This document shows, piece after piece, positions 48,801 through 60,109 of a stretch of 64,000 bases of DNA (position 1 is the first letter of the stretch; every line of letters starts with the position of its first letter). The position numbers and the translations under genes are program-made. The notes beneath the pieces are model-generated. The model saw nothing but the letters and a program-made list of their open reading frames with translations. It was not told the DNA's origin and searched no databases. This DNA comes from Litoditis marina. Taxonomy: Eukaryota > Nematoda > Chromadorea > Rhabditida > Rhabditidae. Location of the stretch: assembly GCA_964036275.1 (NCBI GenBank), contig OZ038433.1, forward strand, positions 34,381,336-34,445,335. Direction: 5' to 3'.

Positions 48801-50056
48801 TGGTTTCAGAATAACTGAGTTGCCTGAAAGGAAAAAAGCTGTAAGATTTTTCTATGAGAAGGGACAAGAAAAATAGACCGCGTAAGAGTGAAAAAGGAAA
48901 GACAGGAAGAGCGGAACAGAGAACGAGATAACAAGATAATTGGAAGGATGAATAGAGTGAGACAGAATAGATACCCGCGGCCAGAGCAGATATCACCGGT
49001 GTAGACGTGAGCAGAGGGAAGTTCCATGGTGTCATGACAAGAACGACGCCAAAAGGTTCGGGTGCCAGGTACACCGCGTCCTGAGCTGCATCGAATGGAG
49101 GGGGAGTTTCCAACTGAAAAAAAAGATTTATTATTGCTTGGAGCTAGTTCGAGGGGGAAATTGAAGTATCGCCCCCCACTTTAATTGCCCCCCCCCCCCC
49201 CCCCGTAGCAATTCAATCCACCCAAGCTAAAACATGGAAATCTAGGAGAGGGGGGGGGGGTCAAAATTCAACTTCGACATTTGCTATTTACCCCCCACCT
49301 GGGTCGGCGGGGGGTAGAACTTCAATGATGGGGGGTCAAACTTCAACGAGTGGGGGGCTGAACTTCCATACCGGTAATGTTTTCTTTTTACCCCCCACCC
49401 TCAAACTTTTGTAATACAGGTGATGAATTTAAAAAAATTTGTGGAAAAAGGTAGGATATGTGCCAATTTTGTAGTGTTAGTCCCCCGATAAGTCCCACAT
49501 TATGTTTCAGTTTTCCAGTAGATATTGAACGACCCATTCGATCTCTGGTGATGTTGTTAGCGCCTAGGAGTTTTGCCGATTTGAGGAAAAAATCGGTCTC
49601 GTCCGAAAATCCAGTAACATGACCGTGTATCACCTTTTTCGGTTTCGACCAATCCTCGAGGTTGCTCAGAGCAGTTTCCACTTGGCGCAAAGCGAAATCA
49701 GTCTCCATGACGCCGTTCTGAACAAACGATTAAAAATCTCAAATCATAAAGTCAGGCCAAACTTATACTTAATCTCATTAAGATTCGAACGTTGAAACTT
49801 AACTAGTACATGAAGGTATGCTAATGAAATTCGTTTCATTTGTAATTATGCGATAGTTCGATAATAATCGAATTACTGATATCAATATTGTGCTATTACG
49901 TGAAGTACTAACTCTTCCAAGATCCTTGAAGATTGAATCATCGAGCGCAGCTTTGTTCTCCGAGATGAGTCTTTTCAGACTGTTCAGGGTCTCTTTTCTG
50001 TGATTCAGACATCTGGTCGCGCCCGACTTCCAGAAGATCCGTTGTTGGGATACAAG
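45859..50056 (-). CDS. alh: Class 3 aldehyde dehydrogenase (5' end not found)
   Basis: NAD(P)-dependent oxidation of fatty or aromatic aldehydes to acids. Minus-strand exons are 49913-50056, 49634-49717, 48975-49113, 48738-48823, 48456-48619, 47954-48056, 47647-47768, 47049-47184, 46609-46725, 46422-46491 and 45859-45995. All junctions join in phase, giving 433 residues. The N-terminal exon opens [15 protein letters not shown], so only a few residues including Met are missing, in an unidentified upstream exon. Key features in order: TPWNFPL (catalytic Asn), [12 protein letters not shown] (catalytic Glu), [11 protein letters not shown] (nucleophile Cys), [21 protein letters not shown], and [10 protein letters not shown]. 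The usual FTGS before the Glu motif reads YTGN here. It resembles nematode alh-4/alh-5-type genes (inference). A candidate poly(A) signal AATAAA lies just after the stop on minus. Intron 10 holds a minisatellite and intron 2 long C and G tracts. Convergent with monooxygenase B. Confidence 0.93.
46121..46376. repeat. Minisatellite of TTCGAGTTATCGAGTT-type units
   Basis: About seven imperfect units of about 30-45 bp, each made of gagttttcgagttatcgag followed by ttTcggaaaattt. It lies wholly in intron 10 of the aldehyde dehydrogenase. The long frames on both strands here are only repeat translation. Confidence 0.85.
49165..49400. repeat. C17 and G11 tracts with GGGGGGTCAAACTTCAA repeats
   Basis: A run of 17 C lies at about 49188-49204 and 11 G at about 49250-49260, followed by four G6 blocks, each before tcaaacttcaa-like sequence. 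It lies in intron 2 of the aldehyde dehydrogenase. Inverted C and G tracts could fold or form G-quadruplexes. Confidence 0.7.
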
Positions 50057-51599
50057 CTGGAACAATATTCACAGTTACCGTATCCTTGTTGTGAATTAGT
50101 ATGGAAACACGGCCGAGAGATGGAACTTGAGTTCGCTCTTCTCAAAAAAAGCCCTTGCGATATATTTTGCCCTCGCTGTGTTTGTAGTTTGAACCCGCTG
50201 TTTTCAGTCGATATACGTAAATGGTGACATGTATCGTGATTATACTACAATATCAAGAGTTGGTCACTATAAAAAAGCCTAATAAACGGAAGTCGAGTTA
50301 AACAAAAGTCACAGGCGCCCACTAGTGGGTGTTTTGTTGTGTTTCAAATTCTGTCAAATTGAATGTGTGCCTGATATTTGTAGATTATTTTTAATTCTGT
50401 CCATCAATGTCATAATCAGCCTAAACTCGCACATTTTATGCACAATTTACCGAGTAAACGTGATAGTAGTTTACTGCTCGAGTGTACCTGGTGTATCTGG
50501 TGGCTATTCTCAAAACAACGAAAGACAAACAAATTTCCGGAATGCATACTCTGTAGAAGTCAGCGTATAAATTTCACTAACCTGTCCGTATGTCATTTAG
50601 GTTGAGTGATCTGAACATGAACTGTTTAAACTGAATCGTAATCAACTTCGATCTGTGGTGGTAAGATAATTAGGATTTATCAAATGTTTGAAACTGTCTG
50701 ATTTACGAATTGCATAGAAACAAAATTCTATATATACTGAAGCGTACTTTTTGTTATAACCCCTGCAATAAGTTATAAGTATTGGGAGAACCGCAAATTT
50801 CCAAAATAGGAAAAAGTCCAAGAACAGACCGCCCCGGCCGTCACTAAGGAAGAATGAAAAATATGATTTCGGAGTATGAGACCAGACGTTTTTTCCGTCG
50901 TTTCACGTTTTCGAGTTGGCTACCTTGTTTCCAAAAGAAATGAACGATCAGTGCACGTAGCGTTGGAGAAAACGAAGAGTAGGTTGAGCTGAGATAGATT
51001 TACCCACAGTCTATCCCTCAGGCTGAAACTACCTCTGAGATTCAGTATCGGGCGCAGCGCGGAGCGCTGCGTAGATTAGTTTTTGTTCAGAGGTCTGCAG
51101 ACATTCCAAAACAGTTTATTACATTTTTCTTCAAAGTACGTCGACCATTTTATTAGATATTTGCATGAATCACTGAAAGAGCAACACGTCTACAAGACAT
51201 TAAATTCACGTTCTAAGTGAAGTTTGTTGAGAGGAGTTAGAGGGCCCAACGTCTCGCAAAAATGGCTTCCGTGCGGGGCGGCGGCGGCGGCGGCGACAAA
51301 AGTGTCCGCCTCCTCAAATCTCGGCTTAGTTTCGCTCAAAATTAACTTATTCCAAAAATTCTTACATTGCTGAAAAGATATAAAAAAGTTGAGGTATACG
51401 TATTTTTCAAGTATGTCTGCAATTTGAATATTACGTGTGAGAGGGCCGAAAATGGTCTCGCAAAAAATCATGGATAGACCGGTTTCGTGAAAATAAAAAT
51501 GAAAGAGGAGTTTGACGTGTAGTAGGAAGACGTTTTCCAATGAAGAACTCATGACAGGCGGGTATAGCTTGGTTTTCACTCCTATTCACATTTCTGAAT
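50057..51599. other. Region upstream of the aldehyde dehydrogenase
   Basis: The first coding exon and promoter of the aldehyde dehydrogenase must lie here or beyond, but I could not place them. It also holds a second copy of the GC palindrome (51051-51085, GGCGCAGCGCGGAGCGCTGC then gtagattagttttt) and a GGC triplet run at about 51277-51294. The minus frame 51190-51579 (129 aa) includes a poly-Ala from that run and is not convincing. Confidence 0.45.
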
Positions 51600-51662
51600 G
51601 GCGGATTGGATAAAAGCTCTATTCACGCACGGCGAACGAAGGTTCGATTCCTGCCTGGAGCG
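51600..51662 (+). pseudogene. tRNA-like sequence
   Basis: GGCGGATTGGATAAAAGC, then the B-box GGTTCGATTCC at 51640-51650 about 40 bases on, then tgcctgg. It is followed at once by agcgcggagcgc, a piece of the GC palindrome repeat. No full cloverleaf. Confidence 0.4.
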
Positions 51663-51839
51663 CGGAGCGCAAAAGTTGCTCTCACTTGAACGAGGTTACA
51701 ACTACGCCAATCGTTCTAAACTACGGTGCCGTTAAAAACTCCAATAGAACCTCATAACATTTCTTGTTTAGCTTATTGTTCAAAAATTAAATTTTTTCAA
51801 AAATGACCGTTACTTCGTAACGGTAGAAAAAGAGTTCAA

Positions 51840-52178
51840 TTAGTATAAAAAACGGGTGTAAAGAAAGTAAAGATTAGTTTTGGATTGAAACGTGTTCAAG
51901 AAATATGAAAGAAGTCCAATAAAAATATTCTGAGGAAAAGGCTAATCTCGCTTTTCTTGAAATAAAACAGAGTGTAAGCTAGATCATTGTGAGTCGCAGT
52001 CAGAAAGTTTCTTTTCTGTAACAAAAAACTCGGTATCCATTTTTTTCCTCTGAAATTTCAAACCGAGCGAGATCAGCCTTTTCCTCAACATATTTTTATT
52101 GGACTTCTTTCATATTTCTTGTACACGTTTCAATCCAAAACTAATCTTTACTTTCTTTACACAAGTCTTTTATACTAA
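51840..52178. mobile_element. Palindromic MITE (family C, copy 1)
   Basis: The left arm TTAGTATAAAAAACGGGTGT runs about 130 bp (agtaaagattagttttggat, gaaagaagtccaataaaaat, aaaggctaatctcgct). The right arm is its reverse complement and ends tttatactaa. The core holds gagtcgcagtcagaaag. No coding capacity. A second copy lies at 57498-57747. Confidence 0.9.
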
Positions 52179-52227
52179 TTACTCTAATTTTCTCGTATTC
52201 TCATGTTTGAGATAGCAACTAAATCAG

Positions 52228-52735
52228 GTGATTGAACAATCTTTCACAAACATGTGTTTATCTTTACCATTCTCTGTTTATGAATATTGCAATATTCCCA
52301 GCTCTTCATTTAGAAACAGGGAATTACAATTGATATCGTTGGAATCTAGAAGAAATACAACCGATTTAGTTATGATACACAAAATAGTAACCAGACAATG
52401 TGGTCTAAATGCGATTGACTTTTTCACGTTCAATCGTTCCCCTCGAGGTACAAAGAAGAAGATTAGCTTTCCAATACCGAAAACTAGCCATCGTGCACAG
52501 TTTTTCACTAGTCTTGCCAATTCAAAATACTTGAAACACAGCAATTCTATGTTATTACTCAGAACCCCATTGAAGTGTCGATCGTTGTACTGTAGTCATA
52601 TATATGCTTGTTCGATGTTCACTTTTCTGTTTATCCTGGTTTCGATTATTGTTTTCATTTTGCTCAAATTCAGTCGGTTCTCATTTACTTTCTGTTTCTC
52701 TATGTATCTCACATGCTTGCTTGTATATAAATCAG
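52228..52735 (+). mobile_element. 3' relic of a CR1/jockey-type LINE, copy 2
   Basis: The 174-aa frame carries LESRRNTTDLVMIHKIV, DFFTF, SPRGTKKKISFPIPKT and RAQFFTSLANSKYL. This matches the C-terminal region of CR1-like reverse transcriptases, where R..FF..R....WN.LP usually follows. The WN.LP core is degraded. It shares the same peptide and 3' end pattern with 640-1272. No polymerase domain remains. Confidence 0.65.
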
Positions 52736-52870
52736 TCAAAGTTTTCTCGTGAAAACGTTAGCCCCAAACGACGCATCTGAAAAAAACTTTTGAAAAAAAA
52801 ACTTGACAGAATACCGAACACATTCAATACATCTCGGGACCAGGATGATGTTTATGATACGAGTGGTTAC

Positions 52871-53185
52871 CTTTCGTGCAATTTTTATTGAATTGAAATT
52901 CATAATGACTATAATCGCCATTGTCCCCATAAAGACAGCAGAGGCTTTGATTGATTGAACGAGCAGTCGTTGATTACTTGCCAGCAGTTGAGAGAGTGAG
53001 TAGATCAATGATGCGCAGACTGGCTGGCCCCTCGGCAAACCCTGTCCCTTACAAAATCGATGGTACGGTGTCCACAACGGTTTGACAAATCCTATAATGA
53101 CACCTCCATTGTTTTGAAACAAACAAATGTAATTTGAATACAACATGAAATATAACCACAAACGCCAGAACAATTCATATAACAT
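52871..53185 (-). pseudogene. Possible receptor exon or relic (TM6-like)
   Basis: The minus frame ends NQRLLVQSIKASAVFMGTMA then IIVIMNFNSIKIARK before a gtaacc donor. RLLVQSIKASAVF followed by a hydrophobic run resembles the TM6 entry of nematode receptors (compare RRLLICAVVSSLPF in the receptor at 1851-6100). No flanking exons were found; a LINE relic lies downstream. It may be the remains of another chemoreceptor. Confidence 0.3.
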
Positions 53186-53423
53186 GATTCATACACAGTA
53201 AGAAATATGTATCGATTCAACCCGTATTAAGGAAACTACTAAACGAGTCAATCTTATAGCGGACTTGACAGTACGAGGGTGCAGTTGAGAGCAACGCAGT
53301 TTCTGACTGTCTGCGCTCTCAGTGACCGTCATGCTGTTTTGCTTTTGTGGCTTTCTTAACCAGAGTGAATGGAGGCAAGTGTTTCCGAGTACGTTCTGAA
53401 TGCAGGTAAAGATCGCTTATATG

Positions 53424-56128
53424 TCAGAACTTGGACGCCTCTCCACTTGTAACATGCTTGACTTTTATCACATTTCTCGGGTTGACTTGATTTCCAGCTG
53501 GCTCACAAGGTCGCCACGATCTGAGGCTCTTTGCCAGAACTTTTCTATACTGCGGAACCAGAGTCAGGCAACCAACACACAATCCGATGCCAATACAATA
53601 AGACGGCCAAAACATCAAAATGTACATAGGGTACCTGAAATGAATACAGTTTCATAATTGAGCTTCTACTTGTGCAGGGTAACTAAATGATCTCTGTTTG
53701 TTCGTTCGTTTGTTAATCCTCATGGCGAGCTGCTTGTTAGAAAATATGTTAATGAAGCAGTTGCTGTGTTTTCGAGCGGAAAACCGAACGGAAGAAGACT
53801 ACGGCCACCGCGAAAATAGTACCTACATCCTACACCATACTCCATACTTGAGTATGGTGTGGGATTGAACGAGTCATTGAACAGGAAACCTGAACGAAAA
53901 ATCATTCCGTTTGTATTCCAACCTTGTGTTTGTCAATTGTTTAATCTTATTGTGGGTGAATTCTACGCTGAGGCATTCATTTCACTACAACTCGCAAGTC
54001 GTCTTAAAATTAGAACCACTAATTGGTGTGTAACTGGTATATGGGAAGTGATATCGAAAACCGTTGATGATTTCTCGAAGTTCTCAGTGTTTGAGCTACC
54101 AAATTGGCACACTCTGTAAGCCAAGTTGTGATTAACCTCAATTAGCACTGTCACATGGTAGAAAAGTAAGTAGTTGATTCTTGCTAACACGAATAATAGG
54201 AAAAAATCGTGATTTCTGCACAGAATTTCAAATATTACCGCACTCACGTTTCCACGGATCTGACGTCGAACGTGATGAGGAATAGGGCGGAGAGAAATGG
54301 AATAACTCCCCCAATAGTACAAAGAACGCCGAACATGGCAATCAGTTTGATCATACTCAACATGGCAGAAAATGTGCGAGTAGAATAGTACATCTTGCTA
54401 TTTTGGAACTCGGCCACAACTCTATAATATGCATTTTATGTTAACAAAATCAAAATTGTCTTAACGACTGAGGCTGTATCTAGGTTCATCCCAGCTTTCC
54501 AGTCACGCAAAATAGTGCGCAGAGCGAGAGACACAGGGAGGGGTGAAGATGCCGGGATGATCTAGCAAACACCCTCTGGTGGTTTGATTTTATGTAATGA
54601 ATGTAATGTAACAATACTGAATTTCAACAACATAACACTTTCGTAAAAATTGGGATGTCAACCACTCGATTTGTTTTTTGAGGCCTTGCCTAATCAATCC
54701 GTGGCAGTTTGCATATTGACACCTGTTTTGCGATGAACACTTGGAAATACCCTTCGAACTTTAGCATATGTGATGCTTTTTCAGCTGACAAAGATATTAA
54801 ATTATGCGTTTCAACGTTGGTAATATCCGATATAGTGACTAAATTTTAACTGCTCATTGTCATTTGGGTATATGATCGAGAGACAACCGTTTCTCCGCTC
54901 CAGTATTGTTTGCCTATGTGGACAAAACTTACTGGTGCGTGGTGAATAGAACAATAAAAACAAATGCCAGCGATATGACTATAACTAGAGCTGCTAAAAT
55001 GTATGCAAAAATATTGCCATTTATCACGATTATGTTTGCATTATGAGCTGCGAAGAATTCCATTATACGCAGATCGAGGTCGAAGAGATGATTTTTTTCT
55101 GCTTCTCCTCCGTCTGTTGACTTTCCCATTAGGAGAACTGAAAGCACAGTTTGATTGAAATAAGAGCCGACCAATTGAAAAAGTATATTCCACTCTTTTC
55201 CACCAGCCAACTTCTATGACTCAACCTTGTGAATTTGCACTTCAGACTTGAGATTTTTTTCCGTCAAAACCTATCACCTAATGCACTTTTTGAGCTCCTG
55301 TAAATTTAAAACTTACAGGCAGTTAGAAGCAGAGCCGTGATACCCAAAATGACGGATATATGGAACCACCTCTGACGATCCTCGGTGAACCATACACGGT
55401 GAACTATTAGATAGTAGTTGAAAACAATGAGATAGACTAAGTTAAAGAGCATGGTGGCACCTGAACATATACATTCCACTTAATAGTAGTGCACAGAGTA
55501 AAGTGTTCTCTTCATTTCATTTCTCTCTTCTAAACTTCTACTTTCATACAGAGTTGCAGTGTCACATCGTGGAAAACGAGTTCGAATGCGAAATGACATG
55601 CTATTCTACAATTACCCGAAAATTGTTCAAACTTTCACGTTTCCAATTTTCCTGAGGATTTGGGAAGAAGTGTGAATAAACACGATAAATTGCGTTTGAA
55701 GAAAACTAGCGTGAACTATAACAACGCATAGTGAGAGATTGTAAATTTTGTCGTCCTGAGTTAGAGGGGTTATATAAAAACTTACATGATAATACACATA
55801 ATCCGAACAAAACAACTCCTCCGCTGTCCTCCATTCCAATCACTCCAATGTTATAATAAATTGCGTACGGGAGTGGCAGGTACAATTGATAGATCAGACC
55901 GAGATACACTTCCGTCATGCACGCTTCGGTAACAATGTAGATCAAAAGTCGTTTATACCCATTTAATATCGATCCACTATGCCTAGCTACGATATATACT
56001 GTGATTGCAGAGAGAATACTTGTCAGAAACGACGTACTCGTAGTATATACTTCGAAGACTGAATGGTACGGCTGGTGACTAACCAACGTAACCAGCAGGT
56101 TCCCGAAATCACTCGCATTGAAATCCAT
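53424..56128 (-). CDS. Seven-transmembrane chemoreceptor (Str/Srh/Sri-like, tentative)
   Basis: Predicted nematode chemosensory GPCR. Five minus-strand exons (55786-56128, 55317-55460, 54933-55137, 54248-54421, 53424-53634) total exactly 359 codons, giving 358 residues, with all junctions in phase. Met at 56126-56128 was chosen because an acceptor-like TTGCAG lies 6 nt upstream, and the product starts MDFNASDFGN with a short extracellular N-terminus. Hydrophobic segments: TSFLTSILSAITVYIVA, then GYKRLLIYIVTEACM with IYQLYLPLPYAIYY (the 'YK.LL.Y' second helix typical of the Str superfamily), ATMLFNLVYLIVFNYYLIV, FHISVILGITALLLTA, FAYILAALVIVISLAFVFIV, IAMFGVLCTIGGVIPFLSAL, and YILMFWPSYCIGIGLCVG. 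The C-terminal tail follows LVPQYRKVLAKSL. It appears intact. Intron 3 contains a family D MITE fragment. The subfamily is not certain. Confidence 0.88.
54495..54580. mobile_element. Family D MITE fragment in intron 3 of the receptor
   Basis: gcagagcgagagacacaggg and ggtgaagatgccgggatgat resemble the right arm of the full family D element at 6281-6458. One arm only. Confidence 0.5.
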
Positions 56129-57497
56129 GCAGGGCTGCAAATGTACTTTGTATCGGGCGACAGTTGAGACATTTGTGTTACTACTAGATATTTTGTTCTG
56201 TTTCGAACCTTTCACACGACAGAAACCTAATTTGACTATACTTGTCTGTCTTATGAAGAGATAAAATCTCCATTGGAAAAGTGGGTTCATTGTGGCATGC
56301 GAGAGTCAGACAGTAAAAGAACTATATGGACATATTTCAACTTATTATTCGAATATGATGAACGTTATGCTTTTTTTTCTTGCTGTACAGTGAAGATAGT
56401 GAAGAACACTTTATCGAGAACACAACAGAAAAATACCTTAATGAAAAAACATTGACGAAGAACAACCTAAGTAACTTCCGGCTTGACTAAACGCTGATAC
56501 TCTTCTATTTAGAAAAGGTAATTCCGAAGAGCAACCATATATTATGTTTCGCTGCAGGTGGCTGTATACATGCGCTCTGACGCCTCTAATCAAGTGACTC
56601 CCGAACCGTGTAATTTTCGAGCAATTAGAGAAAAAAACCTACTTTTAGATTAGCCAGATCTCACACCAAGGAATCGGTTCGTTGAAGATGAAAGTTCATA
56701 GTAGATGGGTTTGTTCAATTATGATCAACTTTATTGCTTGACTAAAATTCTTTACAGTATTGAAAACATTATTAAATCGGTATTATTCGAATATCGAATC
56801 TGGTGGAAACGAAATCATCTCGCTACTATTAAATGATAATTGCTCGTTTCATCATAACGCCGTCTTTTTTCCTGGTTCATATTCAATCTTAGCAAGTTTC
56901 AAGAATGGTTGGCAAGGGTTACTCGAAAATTTTTATCAGTTTTTATTATATTTTCATTGATTTCAGGATGTGGTGTTAGATTGTGGTGGTGATATTTGTC
57001 TTTCTAGACTTCGAAGAAAAAGCGAATAATGAAAAAAATAATGTTTAGCCTCCACCGCTGGCGTAACCACTCAAATATTGATACTCATGTCGATGAAGTC
57101 GGTGAAGCAGACTTCGTCTAGAGAGGGAATGATTCGGGCCAATTCTTCTATCCACCGGTTTTCGACGAATCATTTTTCAGAATACCCAAGTTGCTAATCT
57201 GGACGTAACCTAAAATCTCTGTTTGGTTGTCAATTAATTGACTTTGAAACCCAAGTTTTCGGTATGAAATACATTTTGGTTATTGTGATTGTCATTTGAT
57301 GAGAAGTGGACAAAATAACAGTTACATTGGACAATTACTGTACTCCAGTGAATAAAGTTCGTTGGTGCGTTCGATTAAGCTTAAGCGACAACATAACAGT
57401 TAGGATTTTATTTTCGAGGCTATTGGTACGAATTCATTGAAACTGTCTAGAATTAGCCTACGGTGATATAAAAGTGTTTCAACCAAATGGAATAATA
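56129..57497. other. Spacer upstream of the 53-56 kb receptor
   Basis: It should hold the receptor promoter. No gene or specific site is recognised. Confidence 0.4.
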
Positions 57498-57747
57498 TTA
57501 GTATAAAAAACGGGTGTTAAGAGAGTAAATATTAGTTTTGGGATGAAACGTGTACGGGAAAAAAAAGTCGCAGTCAGAAGTTTTTATTTCTGTAACAAAA
57601 ACTCTGTATTAATTTTTTTCTGAAATTTCAAACCGAGCGAGATTAGCCTTTCCCTCAAAATATTTTTTATTGGACTTCTTTCATATTTCTTGTACACGTT
57701 TCATGCAAAAATAATCTTCACTTTTTTACACCCGTTTTTCATACTAA
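57498..57747. mobile_element. Palindromic MITE (family C, copy 2, shortened)
   Basis: It starts TTAGTATAAAAAACGGGTGT and ends cccgtttttcatactaat. It keeps gtcgcagtcagaag and the right arm of 51840-52178 but has lost about 90 bp of the left arm. Confidence 0.9.
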
Positions 57748-57779
57748 TACGCTTATTCTCCGCTCACCGTGAACAAGTA

Positions 57780-57860
57780 TCGCGAAATAGCGCGCCAAAA
57801 AGACGCAGGATGGGATGAAGCGGATAGGATGTTCATACGTACTTTTTACTAGTATCCCGG
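57780..57860. mobile_element. Family D MITE fragment
   Basis: gacgcaggatgggatgaagc and ttcatacgtac match the right arm of the 6281-6458 element. The spacer from here to 59458 shows no convincing gene; short frames at 57879-58073 and 58238-58450 have no support. Confidence 0.45.
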
Positions 57861-59458
57861 CCCAACGGTGTAGTAAAGTTGAACTTGGTTTCAGATTCCG
57901 AAGACTTTCTAGCAATAACTAAACAACTTGCTGGTTTTTATTGCAAAAATAGTTGGCCTAAAATATTAAGTCTTCATCGGTTTTATAAAAATATTGTTGA
58001 TAAACCATTTATCAAAACTAAGTGCACAACTGACATGCATATTTTCTTTAAATTGCTAGATACAGCAACATGAACTTTGATCAAGCGCGCAAATCGGCAA
58101 TCTCTTCCCACTCGCTAACCCGCTTCTTGCGCTCAACTTGTAATGGTCATCATTCCCAGACTCTTTTTCTCTTTCTGATAAGAGCCATGTGTGGGTTGGA
58201 CTAGTATTGTTGGTACGATCATCGGTACTCTCTGAAATTGTGTGAAGGACAGAACTTCATCTGCTATTACCACCTGATGTGGCACGGGGTGGAGTACGAA
58301 CTCGGTTCGAGTGGAGTATTGCGTCTCGTTCTCACTTGTCCACTCTCAGAGGTGCTCTTCTTGGAAATGAAGCAGTTATCGGTTAGTGAGCGACGAGTTC
58401 ATTACGTTATCGGGTGTAACGGGTGTAAAAAAATATTCGTTGTACTTTGATCTCCACACGCCATAAGATCTTCTCCCGGAAAAGAATGGGATCAAACTAC
58501 ACACATGAATCGTATTGGTCGGCTTCGGGAAAAGCGAACTCTTCACCGAAAGTTTAGTCAATCACCTCAATTAACCGTTGAAGGAGGTCTGGTTAGAATG
58601 AAAATTCGTGTCTTGCGCTAAGAAGGTACCGACTCTCGGGCCCCAACGCTAATACGCAATTACAATAATTTCACCGAAAAACAATTTATACAGAAAATTC
58701 ACTTATAAAACGACACCTCCAGAGTACTTTCTACATGTTGGTGAAACTTCTGTCCCTAACTATTGCTATTCGTCATTCTACTCTCTTTATTTTGGAGTAT
58801 ATACCGGGTATTGTTGAGATCCCCTTATGGGATAAAGGAACAATAAATCAATATCTACATTGGCAGTTACTCTTCAGATTTTTCCATGTTTCTAGTATTT
58901 ATGATCACTCTCTACATCTCGGCGGTCATTGTTAACCAAGAAATGATTAAGATTATTTTCAGTGAAAATTTTTTTTCTATGCAGTTTAAAAGCAGTACAA
59001 AACACGCGTGTGAAGGTGAAAAAAAGAACCACTGGAATCTTTGGTCAAACTGACCCCCACTCAGCACTCTTGTAGGGTATGAAATTATAGCGTAACGTCT
59101 TCTTCTTTTTGTAGCGGCCTCGACGATAGATAGAGTATGAAGGTCAAAGAGACGCAGAATAATCGCGTAACATACATTTCAGTGCTCATTTCTGGTGCCT
59201 GGTTGGTGTTCCAATGGTTCCTTCAATGGGAACAACAGTGATTACGGATTTGGTTATATGACATTCGGAAATGCTGATTACACGCTAACGGAGGAACTTT
59301 ACAAGTAGCGATATATTTTTTATTAAACGAAACATGCGTTGATATGATGGTTTATTTGTGTGCTGATTTTTCGGCGGATTCGGTTTATTATGTATTACTG
59401 TTTATTAACTTGAAACTAAAATATGATTCGGAAATAACGTAATCGACTGGGTCGTTTA

Positions 59459-60109
59459 TAGGGTTGTTAGAATTGGAATTGGAATTGGAATTGGAATTAA
59501 AAGAATTGAGATAATCTTCCAAAAGAATCGCAATTCCAAGTCTTTTTGTGTGTGAAAAAGAATTGGAATTGCAATTCCAATTCTTTTGAATGTCAATTAA
59601 TTTTGGAATTGCAATTCCAATTCTTCTCTATGTCAAAATATATCTGGAATTGCAATTCCAATTCTTTCGTATGTCAGAACAACTGGAATTGGAATTGGAC
59701 ATGACTTGATTTTCTCTCGGAATTTATACAGGTTTAATTTTCACTAAATTACTATTGTTTTCAATGTATCAAGTTCACTTTAACAGAAACTAACCGTTTT
59801 TGTTTGTTTCTCTGCGTTTTTTGAAAAAAAACTGCCATGAAATCGGAAAAATGATTTGGAATTGGAATTGAAAATTTGAAATTTTTTGGAATTGATTGGA
59901 ATTGGAATTGGAATTGACTCGGCTTTGAAAACCTGAGAGGAATTGGAATTGACAATTCTCATTTTCCAAAAACTGACTAGAATTGGAATTGGAATTGACT
60001 GGTTTTTGAAATCTAGAAAGAATTGGAATTGGAATTGAGTCGTTTCTGAACATCCGAAAAGAATTGGAATTGGAATTGACTTGCTTTTTGGAATTCATTA
60101 ACAACCCTA
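59459..60109. mobile_element. hAT-like non-autonomous element made of AATTGG palindromes, with 8-bp target duplication
   Basis: The element starts TAGGGTTGTTA and ends TAACAACCCTA (perfect 11-bp inverted repeat). It is flanked by the direct repeat GTCGTTTA at 59451-59458 and 60110-60117. An 8-bp duplication and TAGGG ends fit the hAT superfamily. The interior is almost only AATTGGAATTGG runs and units holding the palindrome AATTGGAATTGCAATTCC, spaced by about 25 bp. No transposase. A truncated inverted copy lies at 32728-33394. Intact duplications suggest recent insertion. Confidence 0.9.

Noticed and set aside
49388..49633. Extension of aldehyde dehydrogenase exon 2 ([16 protein letters not shown]...)
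   Set aside because: Open by chance. Splicing at the gtgata donor after KPKK restores the expected family alignment with the next exon.
51190..51579. 129-aa minus frame with poly-Ala
   Set aside because: The Ala run comes from a GGC triplet repeat. Two similar GPLT peptides reflect a small DNA repeat, not a domain.
52278..52544. 88-aa minus frame opposite the LINE tail
   Set aside because: Antisense shadow of the LINE peptide at 52228-52752.
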